From contig CAUJLY010000004.1 in the NCBI GenBank assembly GCA_963281155.1, forward strand, positions 1,054,001 to 1,118,000: a stretch of DNA of 64,000 bases, given 5' to 3'. Below are positions 20,977 to 32,505 of this stretch, in pieces (position 1 is the stretch's first letter; each line of letters starts with the position of its first letter). This DNA is from Rhabditophanes sp. KR3021 (taxonomy: Eukaryota > Nematoda > Chromadorea > Rhabditida > Alloionematidae). The notes under the pieces are model-generated. The model did not search any database. It saw only the letters and a program-made list of their open reading frames with translations, and was not told the DNA's origin. The position numbers were made by a program, and so were the translations under genes.

Positions 20977-23547
20977 ATGGATAGTTTGGTGGATAAGGTA
21001 GTGGCGACTTTCGTGGTTTTAATAAAACTGATTTTGGTCGCCATCCCGAGGGACTTAATTAGGTTTTTGGGGTTGAGATGTAAAGATGTAAAAGGACAAG
21101 TTATTGTTATTACGGGTGGTGCAAGTGGAATTGGAAAGAAAGTTGCTGAGGTGTTATCTGTTAAAAAAGGAGCTACTGTTGTTATTTTGGATGTGGATGA
21201 GGTATTGTTTATGTAATTAGTTTAATTATTTATTTTAAGGTTAATGGCCATAAAACTGTACACGAAATAGAGTCTCTTGGCGGAGTAGCTTCATTTTATT
21301 ATTGCGACACTACAGACATTCCTTCACTGAAATTAATCGAATCTGACATAGTTTCTATTTATTCACGAGTAGATATAGTTGTTTGTAATGCCGCTATTTT
21401 ATACTTTGGATTAGCACATCAATTAACGGATTCCCAATTAAAGAGAGCGTATGATGTAAATATTCATGGAACTTTAAATACTATAAGAGCATTCTTACCT
21501 CGAATGGAATCCATAAATAAAGGTCAAGTAGTTTCTATCTGCTCAATCACTGGCTGGGCCGGAGATTCCTATGGTTTAGCATACTGCCCCACCAAATTCG
21601 CCGTCCGTGGTATTATGGAAACCATTCAAATGGAACTAGATGACCGTGGCTTAGATGGTGTCAACACAACTACTATTTACCCCTACTTCGTCCGTACTCC
21701 AATGATATCAAATGCAGGTAAATTATTAGCAATTATAAACATCTACTACAAAATTACGAAAACGGTGCCAATCATTAAAGATATTTTGTAAAGACTTACA
21801 GATACAAAAGTCATTTAAAATCAGTTCAGCGATGTCATTTTTTTGTGGTTACTTGAGTGGCACCATCACTTTTTCTATTTGAAAAAGGCGACCTTCTTTT
21901 GCCATAAATTCTTCCAAAAAGACAATTGAATCTCAGTCAAATAGATTGAGAGCAGCGTTACTAGCTACAAGACAAGTTAGTGCAACTTTCATCATTTTTG
22001 AACCAAACATTTCCCAAATGCTACCATTTGACTTGGAAGATCATTCTAAACGTGGCCTATTCATCTCCATCATTGGATATAAATACGTTAAGAATTCAAA
22101 GGGAAACAGGAGTTTTGTATACATTGCCTTTAGCATATGATTGCTGCTTAATGGTGACATCTTTTAATTATAGACGATTCGTAAAAGATTAGTATCATCT
22201 TGTTTTTTACTCTTCTATTCTTAAATTAAATAACTGAAGGTTGCAGTGCGATTTTTTAGCAAATTAAAATAGTAAAATTTTTATTGATATACACCAAATT
22301 TTCAACCCAAAAGTCTCAAAGTTGCTTTGACATAAAGTCACTTTGAATGTAAATTGTTTATCATTTTAATTTGTATTGTTATTGCAGGTATCAGACCAAC
22401 ATCAAGGTTTGTTTGTGGAGACCCTTTATAAGGGAGCGATATAGTGAACGTGTCACCTTTAAATCGAGATAGTATCGAAAAGAAGAAATGTAGTCTGTGA
22501 TCAGATTGTTGTCACCCCAACTAGATGAGTGCTGCCACGTTTCATTTGCTAACTTTTAGTTAACGACCCGTTATTATCAGTATACTACACTACCAATTTA
22601 TAATCACTTGCTGTAATACTTTCAATATAATCCTTGATGTTTCTAGATGGATTCCATTCATGTCAACGGATAGATGTGCTCGTGGAGTTGTTGATGCTTT
22701 GTTGAAAGAAAAGTTTCATGCTTTTATTCCTAATTACGTGGCTTTAGTAATCTTCATTAATAGGTAATATCATATGTATTTTTTAATTTAATTTAAAGGA
22801 CATTATATCTATTAGTTTATTTCGCAATCATATCCTCATAATTATTATCCCTATCTATCGTATTGTATATCAATAGATAATAATAAATTAACACACCCAC
22901 CCAAAAAAGGATACACATTTCTTCCTCACAAACACACATCCTTATCCAATAAATGTCGTCTTATTATATTTTTATTATAGTTTACTTGGTCGGTACACAA
23001 GAAAACTTATGCGCGACTTTTTGAATTGCAAATATGTTCCCGTCGTGACTAAATCAACTTCGTATATCCTTGATGAAAACTGTAATCCCGTGTCTATTTC
23101 AGAATTACCGAAAATGGCTGTTAAGAAGGAGAAATATTTTTTTAAATCACCTTCTGAATTTTGGTGGATTTTGATTACTATGTCGTTGTTGGTTAATTAT
23201 TTGGTATGGACTAATGTCACATTGTTACCATTAGGATATATGGGACCTGTAGGGACGTTTTTGGGAAGATTCGGTAAGTAATTAAATGAAGAAACTTTTG
23301 TTATATCTTTTTTAATTTAGAAAAAGAATGGAATTGGATAGCCCAACTAACTAATTATCTTGCCTTGATCGCCCACGTAGGTGAAGCTCTCCTCGCTACA
23401 TACTACTGTTCCCTCCTAAACCTGACAATGGACTCAACTATCCTATGGTTTTTCCAAACTCTCGTCCTCGGATTTCCATCCCTCTCAATCCTTATTTCCA
23501 AAAAAAGAAATCAAACCAAGTACAGAAAGATGAAACAAACCAATTAA
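20977..23547 (+). CDS. Short-chain dehydrogenase fused to a TMEM254 domain
   Basis: Six exons (20977-21201, 21240-21717, 22388-22406, 22647-22763, 22981-23273, 23321-23547) give 452 residues. An N-terminal membrane anchor precedes a classical SDR (SDR16C-like) domain: VIVITGGASGIGKKVAE for NAD(P), VCNAAI, catalytic Ser in SICSITG and YCPTK. Residues about 235-300 finish the SDR (RWIPFMSTDRCARGVVDALL). Without a stop the same exon continues into FFKSPSEFWWILITM and LGYMGPVG, then IAHVGEALLATYYC and ILWFFQTLVLGFPSLS, which is the whole TMEM254 four-span domain. Exon 3 is a 19-nt micro-exon between introns of 670 and 240 bp; it fixes the phase. Substrate unknown; SDR16C enzymes use retinoids or steroids. 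An internal Met at about 23115 could start a separate TMEM254 product. Confidence 0.75.
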
Positions 23548-24652
23548 ATTTTATTTACATAAATAACTTTCTTCCTACTTCGTTATCATCTTTTTAAATG
23601 GAATAAAAAATAATTTAAATGCAAATTTTATCTTTGGCGGAAAAGGATCTTAGTTTAAACAAATAAAGAAGTCATATTGGACCGCAATTCCACAAATACC
23701 TTTGTCCTCCGTCAATTAGAATGTTTATTTGTTTTTTTAAACAAAATTAGATTATGAGGGGGTTGTTGTAGTAATGCACCACATATTTTACTGACTTTTA
23801 AAAATTAGAATATTTAAAGTTGTCATATTTCTTTTTTGGCAACTAATTAAGCTTTTAGTAAAAGATCAAAAGTTCAAAATATGTACATATTTTATGTGTC
23901 CTGACTGATGTATTTATGTCCTTTATTACAGCGTAGGCAACAACTCAATCCACAATGGGCTTCATTTTTAAGGCCCGAATCTGTCAATTTATACTTAACA
24001 TTCCTTTTTAATTCTTCTAATTATCAAGGAACAATTTTCGAAAGATAAAAATAGCTTTTTTCGTGCTTCTGAGGGTTGCCTCCGTCTTTTCTTTTGCACC
24101 TATATTAATTGTTGCCGCCTTGGACTCTTTTTTTGCAATAAGTTGTGGACAAAAAATGTATATATATATTGACAAATAGTAGGTGGAGATTAGCTTCAAG
24201 CTAATTATGGTTATGGTTTGAGGTAGTACTTAAGGGAAGGATCTTTTGATAAATATTTAGTTTATTTTTGACATAATTCTAAACATTCACAACAGTGAAT
24301 ATACCAAAAGTTGTATATACTATGGTTAGAATTTGGATGTTATTTGTGCATATTTTGCTTCAATTATTGTATTTATATTATGGGACATTTTATTATTATG
24401 TCATTATTTAGGATCCAATCCTCGTTTTATCACTTCACCTATTTTAATTATTTACTTCATTTTAGTTTAGCTCCGTTAGCTCTTATCTCTAAAGTCGTAA
24501 GTAGTCTTATGTTATTATTGTTGGCATTAGGTGACCACGATTTCTTACAGATAGATAAAGTCCATTTCTAAACCCTTAAGTGTAATCTCTACTAGAAGTA
24601 TACTCAGACCTTAGGACCAGTACCTTTAATTTGTTACTAAACCAAAAAAAGG
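23548..24652. other. Intergenic, no gene seen
   Basis: AT-rich DNA with two short open frames of no coding character. I looked for tRNA boxes, repeats and small secreted proteins and found none. Confidence 0.45.
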
Positions 24653-25712
24653 ATGAGAGGAATGTGTTGGTCTGATTTGTGGAACGTTGTTTTGGTGGTT
24701 GTTGGCATTGAGGTGTTTTTGGTTGAGGAGTGCCGGGCAGATGATTTGGTCAAGGGGCCTTTTACTTGTCACTTTCAACGGTTCTTGAAAAAGAATGAGG
24801 GAACCATGCGGTTTGATTATGGAGGAAGTTTAATGGATAAAGCTTACTTGAATAGCTATGGAGGAAAGGCTGATCAGGAGACTTTGGTAAGTAGGAAGCT
24901 GTTTTAATAGTTTTTATAATCTACTTTAGGTTAACAGAATACCGGTCATCTTCATCCATGGAAATTCCGACTTGGCCTTAGACTTAAACGACGGCATTGA
25001 ATATCATTCGGGCTGGTCCAGGTCGATAGCCTACTTCCTCGGAAAAGGCTACAAGACCTCCGAACTGTATGCATTCACCTATGGAGATAGAAACTTAACG
25101 AATGCCGCGAACCGTCAACACACTTGCACCTACCTTCAAATGATCAACAAATTCATTTTTGCCGTCCTCAAATACACCAACTCCACCCAAGTCGACATCA
25201 TAGCTCATTCAATGGGAGTCACCTTAACGAAACGTGCAATAATTGGTCATACATCCAAAGACGCAACATGCTCGGTGGGAAGAAGCTTGAAAAATAAAGT
25301 ACGTACTTTGATTGCAATTGCAGGAGCTAGTCATGGATTGTGTATGTGTAATCAGGAGACTTCTGTGTTGATGAAGGCTTGTGGTAAGGACCATGGATTT
25401 TACAGTGGAAGTTCGTGTAATGCAAAGTTCGAGGATGGTGATTGTAGTACGGTGAGGTTGAGTCAATTAGGATGTACAGTGAAAAATTACTCAACTTTTT
25501 TAAAGGGATTGACAGCAGTGAAATGGAAGGTTGCAGACAAGATAGTTTCGATTTGGTCGAATAGTGATGAAGTTACTGGGCACAACAATTTTGTTTGGGG
25601 CAAGAAGACTTCACATCTGCCTGGTTCGGATACTATCATTGTCTTGACAAATGCCACTCACCACGGCTTAAAGATGTCAACACCCGAAATACAATACCTT
25701 GAACTACAGTAA
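24653..25712 (+). CDS. Secreted lipase (nematode LIPS / class 2 type)
   Basis: Two exons (24653-24886, 24930-25712) encode 338 residues. A hydrophobic N-terminal segment (WNVVLVVVGIEVFLVEECRA) is a signal peptide. The alpha/beta-hydrolase fold shows the oxyanion motif IPVIFIHGNSD, the nucleophile elbow AHSMG and a plausible C-terminal His in NATHHGLK, with the acid probably the Asp/Glu of SNSDEVTGHNN. Many Cys in the middle (HGLCMCNQET, CSTVRLSQLGC) suggest disulphides. This matches the secreted lipases expanded in nematodes. Two close Met codons (residues 1 and 4) make the exact start uncertain. Confidence 0.85.
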
Positions 25713-26987
25713 AGAATCTCATTCCGTGTTTCGTCATCACTTAATAAGCTTTAACTTTTCAAATTATTAATATCCCACTCGGTAACAAGAATTTCTATTT
25801 GTACCTATTTCCATGCATTCCTGTCTTTTCCATTTATTCAATTCTTAAAATAAAAGACTATAACACACAATAATGAGGTGCGTGAGACCTAAACTAAACC
25901 AATGATTGATGTCAAAAAATATAAAATCTAATTAAAAGTGTGCACCTCGTCTTTCTTTCAAATCTTTTTCCTTTTTCTGCCACTTACGTATGAAAAGGTG
26001 GTGGTTAATTAGAAAATGTGCAAAAGTTTGTATGTGCCAAGGTAAAGGTATGGCGTCACTTGTTTTATCAGCTTAAGCCTTACTTACAATCTTGCGTGTC
26101 TTTTTAAACTAAATACGAGGAAAGGAATTCATTTTTTTGGCAAAAATACAAACTGTAATATTTGTGTTATGAAGGTCTTTGGAGAGGATGTGATGTTTTA
26201 CTGAGAATTGAGGTGTGCATTTAGAATGGTTAACGAAAGATGAATTTACTTTGTTGCAAAATTTGATATTTTTTGTTAGAATTTGAACTTATTTGTGTAA
26301 TGGCAATTGCGATTAGTGTAATTAGGAAAATTTTAGTGTTTGCAAAAGTTGGTATTAATAATTTGTAATATAAAGAAATATATTTTTCCTTTTCAAAACA
26401 CAAGAAGACTTCAAACTTCAAAGCAAAGAACATCCACATAAACGTACATTCCAAAATTTAAATTTTTAGTTCAATCAGACTTAACTTTGAATAATAGATA
26501 CGTGAGGTAAATTAAATAAATCGTCAATCATGATTAGATAAAGCAATATCACGAATTGTATTTATTCAAACACCATCAGAAGAATGAAAGATGAAATTTA
26601 ATAAGTGAACGGTTGACTCAGATTTTGTAGATGTATTTATCTTAAAAAATACGACAATGATTGACTATTTTCATTATTCAAAGTATAACTTTATTATGAA
26701 TCTGAAGACACAGAGAAATTCGTTTACTAATACCACACATAACATTTTAAATCTTTTTTTATGCATTTAGTTAAGTGGTTATACATCTTGCCACTGTTGC
26801 AGTCCCATTTTGATCTTTTGTGCTGAGCTATATTATTCAACATTGTGGTCATCGTTTTCCAGCTGGTCAACCCATATATCTCAAGCAGATTAACTGAAAA
26901 CAAAGATTGGAATTGTGAGCAAATTGCGGGTAATCAAAATCGCGTGTCATTCATTACAACATCTTATTTGCAGCAACCTTCGAAACT
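25713..26987. other. Intergenic, no gene seen
   Basis: AT-rich, with a weak 74-codon open frame on the minus strand (26454-26230) rich in Ile/Phe/Lys that I take as chance. An acceptor-like TATTTGCAG at 26965-26973 precedes the next start by 14 nt. Confidence 0.4.
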
Positions 26988-29527
26988 ATGGGTGCAGAAG
27001 AATGCTGGGATCAATTATACCTGCAACTATTAGCGAAACCTAAACCAACGGTGAGTTTAAACCTCTAAATGTGCAATAATTGATGTTTTTACAGAAGTCA
27101 AGCATTACCGGACTGTACAAACGAAAAAATGAAATCAGTGATGCGATCCAGAATCTTACTGAAGCAGAAATGTTACGTAGTTTGGGCAAAAGTGAGTTTA
27201 TGAGTTCAGTAGATGGGCAAAAAATCATCGCGCGATTCTATCCTCTACTGAACGCAACTACTTTTCGCGACACGTTCTTTGGACACGTCCTTACGGCCAA
27301 ACCATCTCAACTCGACAATTTCGGGGCTCTGCTGATTGTCATCTTCACTTACCTCAAGAAAGTTGAAGCTCCTCCTGGAATCTTGCACAACTCTCAACCT
27401 CAAGACGTTTTTGTGGCTGTCGTTGTTTCAAAACTTTTTGAAATAGGCGTGCTATGCGTTGATGAGAAAATCCAGTCTAAGATGACGGATCTGTTCATCT
27501 CTGTCTGCAAACTGAATCGCCAACCGACTAAAGCCGGAAACACCATACTAAAGGATATTGGAATCCGCCCTGGTGAGAATCTTCTCTTTATGGGCTGTAA
27601 AGAGCATATCTTCAGAGAACGGTTAACTCCCAAAGCCTTGCTCAGACTGAGGGAGTTGGTGATGCAGGTCAACATGTTCCCGATCAACCCACGCCTCAAA
27701 ATCGACTCTACTCAAAACGCATTCACCTGGCAAATCAAGTACCTGAAAGCAATTTGCGGCGATGAATATGTTCCAATTCGATCTTATTTGGCCAAAGAAT
27801 TACCTGACAAACTTGGATTGGCGTGGCTGGAAATGGATGTCGAGGATATTCAATTCTTTATTGGGATCTTTGCAAACCAGTTCACATCCGATTCTGTCGG
27901 TGTAATTCGGGTAAATGCTTACAAAGGCTTGAAGGCGCTTCTTAATTATTCTTTCGCTCATACAGTGCTTAGAAAGTTGATCAAAGGAAAGATCAAGTCT
28001 ATTTTGTGCGATGGAGATGCTTCTGTCAGAAATGCAGGACTCGAATTCCTGATCAAGGCGGCTGAGTTTGGGTGCATCGATGAACTGAATATCCCAGAAG
28101 CTGTGTTGTATTTGGATATGGAAAAAGATTTGGACAATACAAAGCTGGCGGTCAAGTTATTGGTTGGGTATTTTTTCGGGGAAGAATTCAAGAGTGGAAA
28201 TGACGAATATATCAACCTCTTTGAAATATTTAGCATGTACCGGTTCGCAAACTTCACCTTCAACAAATGGCTATGTTCGTTGAAGTGTTTGACGCTAAGT
28301 GAGATGTACAAGCATATCAAGGCTCTCCTTCGAAGCGCTAACTCTCACATCAAAGCTATAGTGAAGAGTACTGAACCGATGGAAGAAGCTGAAATCGAAA
28401 AACATCGCATGATTATCAGAGTTCTGATTGAAGCCACTGCCTATCTTTGGAGTCGATGTAAAGTAGAGTTGGCTGTCGTCAATAAGAGCGATTCTATCGA
28501 GGCCATTCATGGGTTCATCGCGAAATTGGCCGTTTCTATAGAGAAGATTGATAAGAATGGGGTGATCCACTCATCGATCGTTCACTTAATGAGTGAAAAG
28601 AATGGTGGTACTGAAGATGAAGGATCAAATGAGGCTGACATTATGAAAAGTATTAAATCTTTCGCTACTCCTCCAAATCTCGTTTCCGACCATCTGACGT
28701 TCGCAATGAATCAATCACCCCAAATTCTGTTGGACTTCCTTAACAAGGGTCTAAAATGTCTGGAAAACCACAAGTACCTGGAGGATGAAACGTATTTTGA
28801 ATCGTTCTCTAGGACAATCGAATACCTTACTCGAATTGTATCTTCACCATCTTTAAAGGACATCATTGCAAAGGATTGGAATTTCTACTTTGGTACGTTT
28901 TCAAAGAAACTGGCAAAGATTGAGGACGTGATTGTGAAGAAGTTTGAAAATGGGAAAAATCTACCCAAAATTTCAAATGACTTCCTCATTCAAATACTTA
29001 AGCTAGCTTTTGTGTGTCGGGTTTTCGCTAGTGATAGTAATGATTACGATTCAAATGAGAGCTACGACGATACCTGGACTTTTTGGCAAAAGATGACGAT
29101 GTTGATTGAAGAACGAGAAGAAACTTCAAACACTACCCTATTGGAAAAGCTGAAAGTCTTCGCCAATATAACGATCGGAGAGTTGGTTCTTTGCTATGGT
29201 ATGGATGATCGAGTAAAAGAGGGAGCTAAGGGGTGGATTGGACAAAGCCTGGAGAATCGCGGGTCTTCAAATGTTCTCATTTCGTTCCTCAAGATGTACA
29301 TAAGCATGATCGAGGCGTTCTATCACAGTTCTGACATGATTAATGGGATAAAAAATGATCTCTACAGTCACATTCCCGAAATTATAGATTGGAGTGAAGA
29401 TGCAATTGACCACAACACATTCGAGGACTCCAAAAAGGAAATTCTTAAACTATGGAAATTAGTTGATGACAAATTTCAATCTCTGAAATTTATTAAGCTT
29501 GACAATATTCCACAAATTATCAATTAA
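26988..29527 (+). CDS. Condensin-II subunit NCAPG2-like HEAT protein
   Basis: Two exons (26988-27050, 27095-29527) encode 831 residues of almost entirely helical HEAT-type sequence. Diagnostic parts are the N-terminal MGAEECWDQLYLQLLAKP, the segment GVIRVNAYKGLKALLNYS followed by DGDASVRNAGLEFLIKAAE, and LDNTKLAVKLLVGYFFGEEF, which follow the order of the NCAPG2 condensin-II HEAT domain. NCAPG2 (CAPG-2 in nematodes) is the HEAT subunit that helps load condensin II on chromosomes in mitosis. It is shorter than the vertebrate protein (about 1,140), mainly at the C-terminus. Codon use is richer in GC than the flanks. Confidence 0.68.
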
Positions 29528-29752
29528 ATATTACTTTTGTAATCTAGCTAATCTTATAACATTATATGCCATTTTAATAAAACTTTTTTTTTGAATCTTG
29601 GCGCAGTCTATGTTTTGTAAATACAAAAATATTTAAATGCTAATAACTAAACGACTAATGTAAAATGTTGACATTTTGTATTAATAATAAACAATTATTG
29701 ATCAAACTTGTTGTCAATTTTGTATATGTGTCATTTTAACTTTTTAATCATA

Positions 29753-29935
29753 TTCTTGTATTCAAGTTGTTAATAAAATGCATAGTCTTCTATTCAACGT
29801 GTTAATAGAAAGCATTGTTTTGTATTCAATCGTTAATATAATTCAGTGTTGTATTCAACTTTTATTTAATAAGCGTGGCATTTTTAATAGCAATCAATGT
29901 TGCATTCAACCTTTATTAATAAGCATGGTATTGTG
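29753..29935. repeat. Degenerate tandem repeat, 4-5 units of 32-51 bp
   Basis: Successive units share the pattern TATTCAA, a short spacer, GTTAATA or ATTAATA, a spacer, then GCAT.GT. Units start near 29755, 29787, 29821, 29851 and 29899. The copies are imperfect and vary in length, suggesting an old tandem expansion in the intergenic space between NCAPG2 and the glucosidase gene. Confidence 0.5.
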
Positions 29936-30064
29936 TTTTGTTGTTATCAAGAAGTACTTTCTTGGATTATTCTTATCAATACGATCTTAGTTGTTATCAA
30001 TATAATTTTTAGGTATAAATTGAGACTTGGAAAGTTGAATTTACTTTTAGATCAACAATACCTA

Positions 30065-31526
30065 ATGATTACTTTTCCCGAACATTTTATTTGGTCTTCT
30101 GCTACGAGTAGTTACCAAATTGAAGGAGCCGCTAATATTGATGGTAAATTCGACTCAACTTCTAGTTAAATTTAATTAACACTTTTTAGGCAAAGGACCT
30201 TCAATTTGGGACACTTACTGCAAAACTAAAGGAAAAATTAATGACAAATCATCAGGAGATGTAAGCATTGACTCTTACCATCTGTACCAAAAGGACATTG
30301 ACGCGCTTAAGTTTTTGGGAGTTAATCAGTACAGATTTTCAATCTCGTGGCCTAGAATTTTACCTGATGGTTTGGCTGGTAATGTGAACTTGCAAGGAGT
30401 TCAATATTACAAGAATCTAATCAAAGGATTAAAAGAAGCTAATATCGAGCCGGTTATTACTCTATATCATTGGGACTTGCCGCAAAAACTCCAAGACATC
30501 GGAGGTTGGTTAAACTCAGATATTGCTGGATGGTTTAGAAATTATGCCGAAGTCTGTTTTACTGAATTTGGCGATAATGTCAAGAGATGGGTCACTATTA
30601 ATGAACCACATATGCTTTGCAAGTGCGCTTATGGAGCTACGAAAGATTTTGAATTAGCTCCAGGAGATGCAATGGATCAAGGCAGTACATATCCTTATAT
30701 AGTGGCTAAGAACATTTTGCTGGCTCACGCTGAGGCAGTTCATCTATATAGAGAGAAATTCGGAAATGGCACAATTGGGATGGGTTTTAATGTTGAATGG
30801 TTTCAAGCTAAAAATGGTGCTGATGAGGAAGAAGCTAATTTAGCCAAGCTTGCTTTTGACTTTCAATTTGGCTTCTTTGCTCATCCTATTTATATAGGCG
30901 ATTATCCAGCTTCCGTTATAGAAAAAATGGAGGAATGGAGAAAGAAAGAACGCACAGAAGAGTCAAGATTGAATTTGCTGACTAAAGAAGAAGTCGAAAG
31001 AATCAAAGGAACTTCAGATTACCTAGGTTTAAATTATTATGTAACATTCGAGGTTGCTAAGATCGACAAAGTTGATGAAATGACTGGGGACTTTGAGAAA
31101 GATGTTGGCGTTACTTTGTCAATGAACGACAAGTGGTCATATGTAGGTGATCGTAATGGCAACGAACAACCTTATTACCCTGAAGGATTAACTCAAATTC
31201 TTCTTTACATCAAGGAGCATCTAGGTAATACACCTGTTTTGATCCTTGAAAATGGATGCATGGATGACGAGAAAGAAGGGTTGGAAGATATATCAAGAAT
31301 AAATTTCTTCAAAGCTCACTTAACAGCTGTTCATAAGGCCATCGAGCAAGGATGCAATGTTAAAGGGTTCACTGTTTGGAGTTGTTTTGATAATTTCGAA
31401 TGGTTTCACGGATACGCTTATAAATACGGCCTTTTCAGAGTTAACCACAAGTCAGTTGAAAAGGAAAGAATTCCAAAGGCCTCGGCCAAATGGTACAAGA
31501 AAGTAATAAAAAAGAATGCCTTTTAA
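30065..31526 (+). CDS. Glycoside hydrolase family 1 beta-glucosidase, cytosolic type
   Basis: Two exons (30065-30143, 30190-31526) encode 471 residues, a complete GH1 domain. It begins MITFPEHFIWSSATSSYQIE with no signal peptide, so it is probably cytosolic, like vertebrate GBA3. GKGPSIWDTYC, YRFSISWPRILP, the acid/base Glu in WVTINEPHML and the nucleophile Glu in LILENG are all present, as is the sugar-binding WSCFDNFEWFHGY near the end. It should hydrolyse beta-glucosides or beta-galactosides. All catalytic residues are intact. The gene is AT-rich like its neighbours. Confidence 0.93.
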
Positions 31527-31597
31527 AAAAATTTATTTTACTCACTTAAATAACGACCAAAATAAATGTTCTTAAAGCAGATGTAAAGTAAAATGAA

Positions 31598-31705
31598 GTT
31601 ACTTCTTCCCACTTCCAGCTTTTCGGTTCCAGAAAGTTTCTTTTGTCTACTTTTCCTTCCTTTACGTTGTTTGCGTCCAGCCTTTTCGACTTTGACACCA
31701 GGAAA
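31598..31705 (-). pseudogene. Fragment of ribosomal protein S24 (C-terminal exon)
   Basis: After a TTTAG acceptor the minus strand reads FPGVKVEKAGRKQRKGRKSR then QKKLSGTEKLEVG. The GRKQRKxRKxRxKKxxGTxK core is the C-terminal signature of eS24. No remaining S24 sequence (FGFKTQFGGGKT-type core) lies upstream, and the frame runs on into unrelated sequence. It is most likely a stranded copy of the last exon of an RPS24 gene, not a working gene. Confidence 0.6.
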
Positions 31706-32505
31706 CTAAATTTGACTATGTAAATATAATTCTAAATTAAATACGAATTTAAAACGATTTCTCAAGGATATGCGATTTTATTGAGTTAAGTAAATATTTT
31801 AATTAATTGCTATGTTTTTATGCGAATATTAAAAAATTAAGTATGATCTAGCCATAACTTATGCGTGTTTTCATTATTGATTTGTTTAAGAATTAAAGAT
31901 GACTTAGCCATAATGTTACATGCCTTTCTTCTTCATTTATTTTATATTTGTCTCGATATTTGTCCTCAAAGGTACACATATCAATGCAAGTGATGCATAC
32001 CATTCGTTTTCCACTACATAAAGGTCGTCATTTATGGTGAGTCTCCATTCTTTTACCCCTTGGCATTTATCTAACTTATTCTTTGAATAAACTAATTTCA
32101 CTAAACCAATAATTTGCAACAATATTCTTTAATATTACTTTATTCAAATCCATGCAAACTTAGCTCTGTCCAAGATAATACTCATTCTACTCCTGGAAGA
32201 TATTTACATTGAATCGTTAGTCACAAATTAACTTACCGAGTTTAACATGCAAGAAGATCTAATATATTTGATATGCGTTTATAATTTTTGGGTAATATAT
32301 AAGTGTGCATTATGGTTTATGTTATGTATAAGTTAGATTAGTGAAATGTAATATTTTCAATTCAGGTATGTTCTTGATATCGGCTTAATCAAGGATAATA
32401 AAGTTAACAAGCAACATTTTATATTGGTACGAATGAATATTTATTAAATTAAAGAAATCACGATTTAGCTAAGAGATATATTAAAGAAGATGTACTTTGA
32501 GCAGG
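31706..32505. other. Intergenic, no gene seen
   Basis: AT-rich. A 61-codon minus-strand frame (32122-31937) has no recognisable homology. Nothing else stands out. Confidence 0.4.

Noticed and set aside
21946..22192. Two 64-70 codon frames in SDR intron 2
   Set aside because: They overlap, lack a domain, and lie between exons fixed by the SDR frame.
26230..26454. 74-codon minus-strand ORF
   Set aside because: Ile/Phe/Lys-rich, no homology, no splice context; probably chance.
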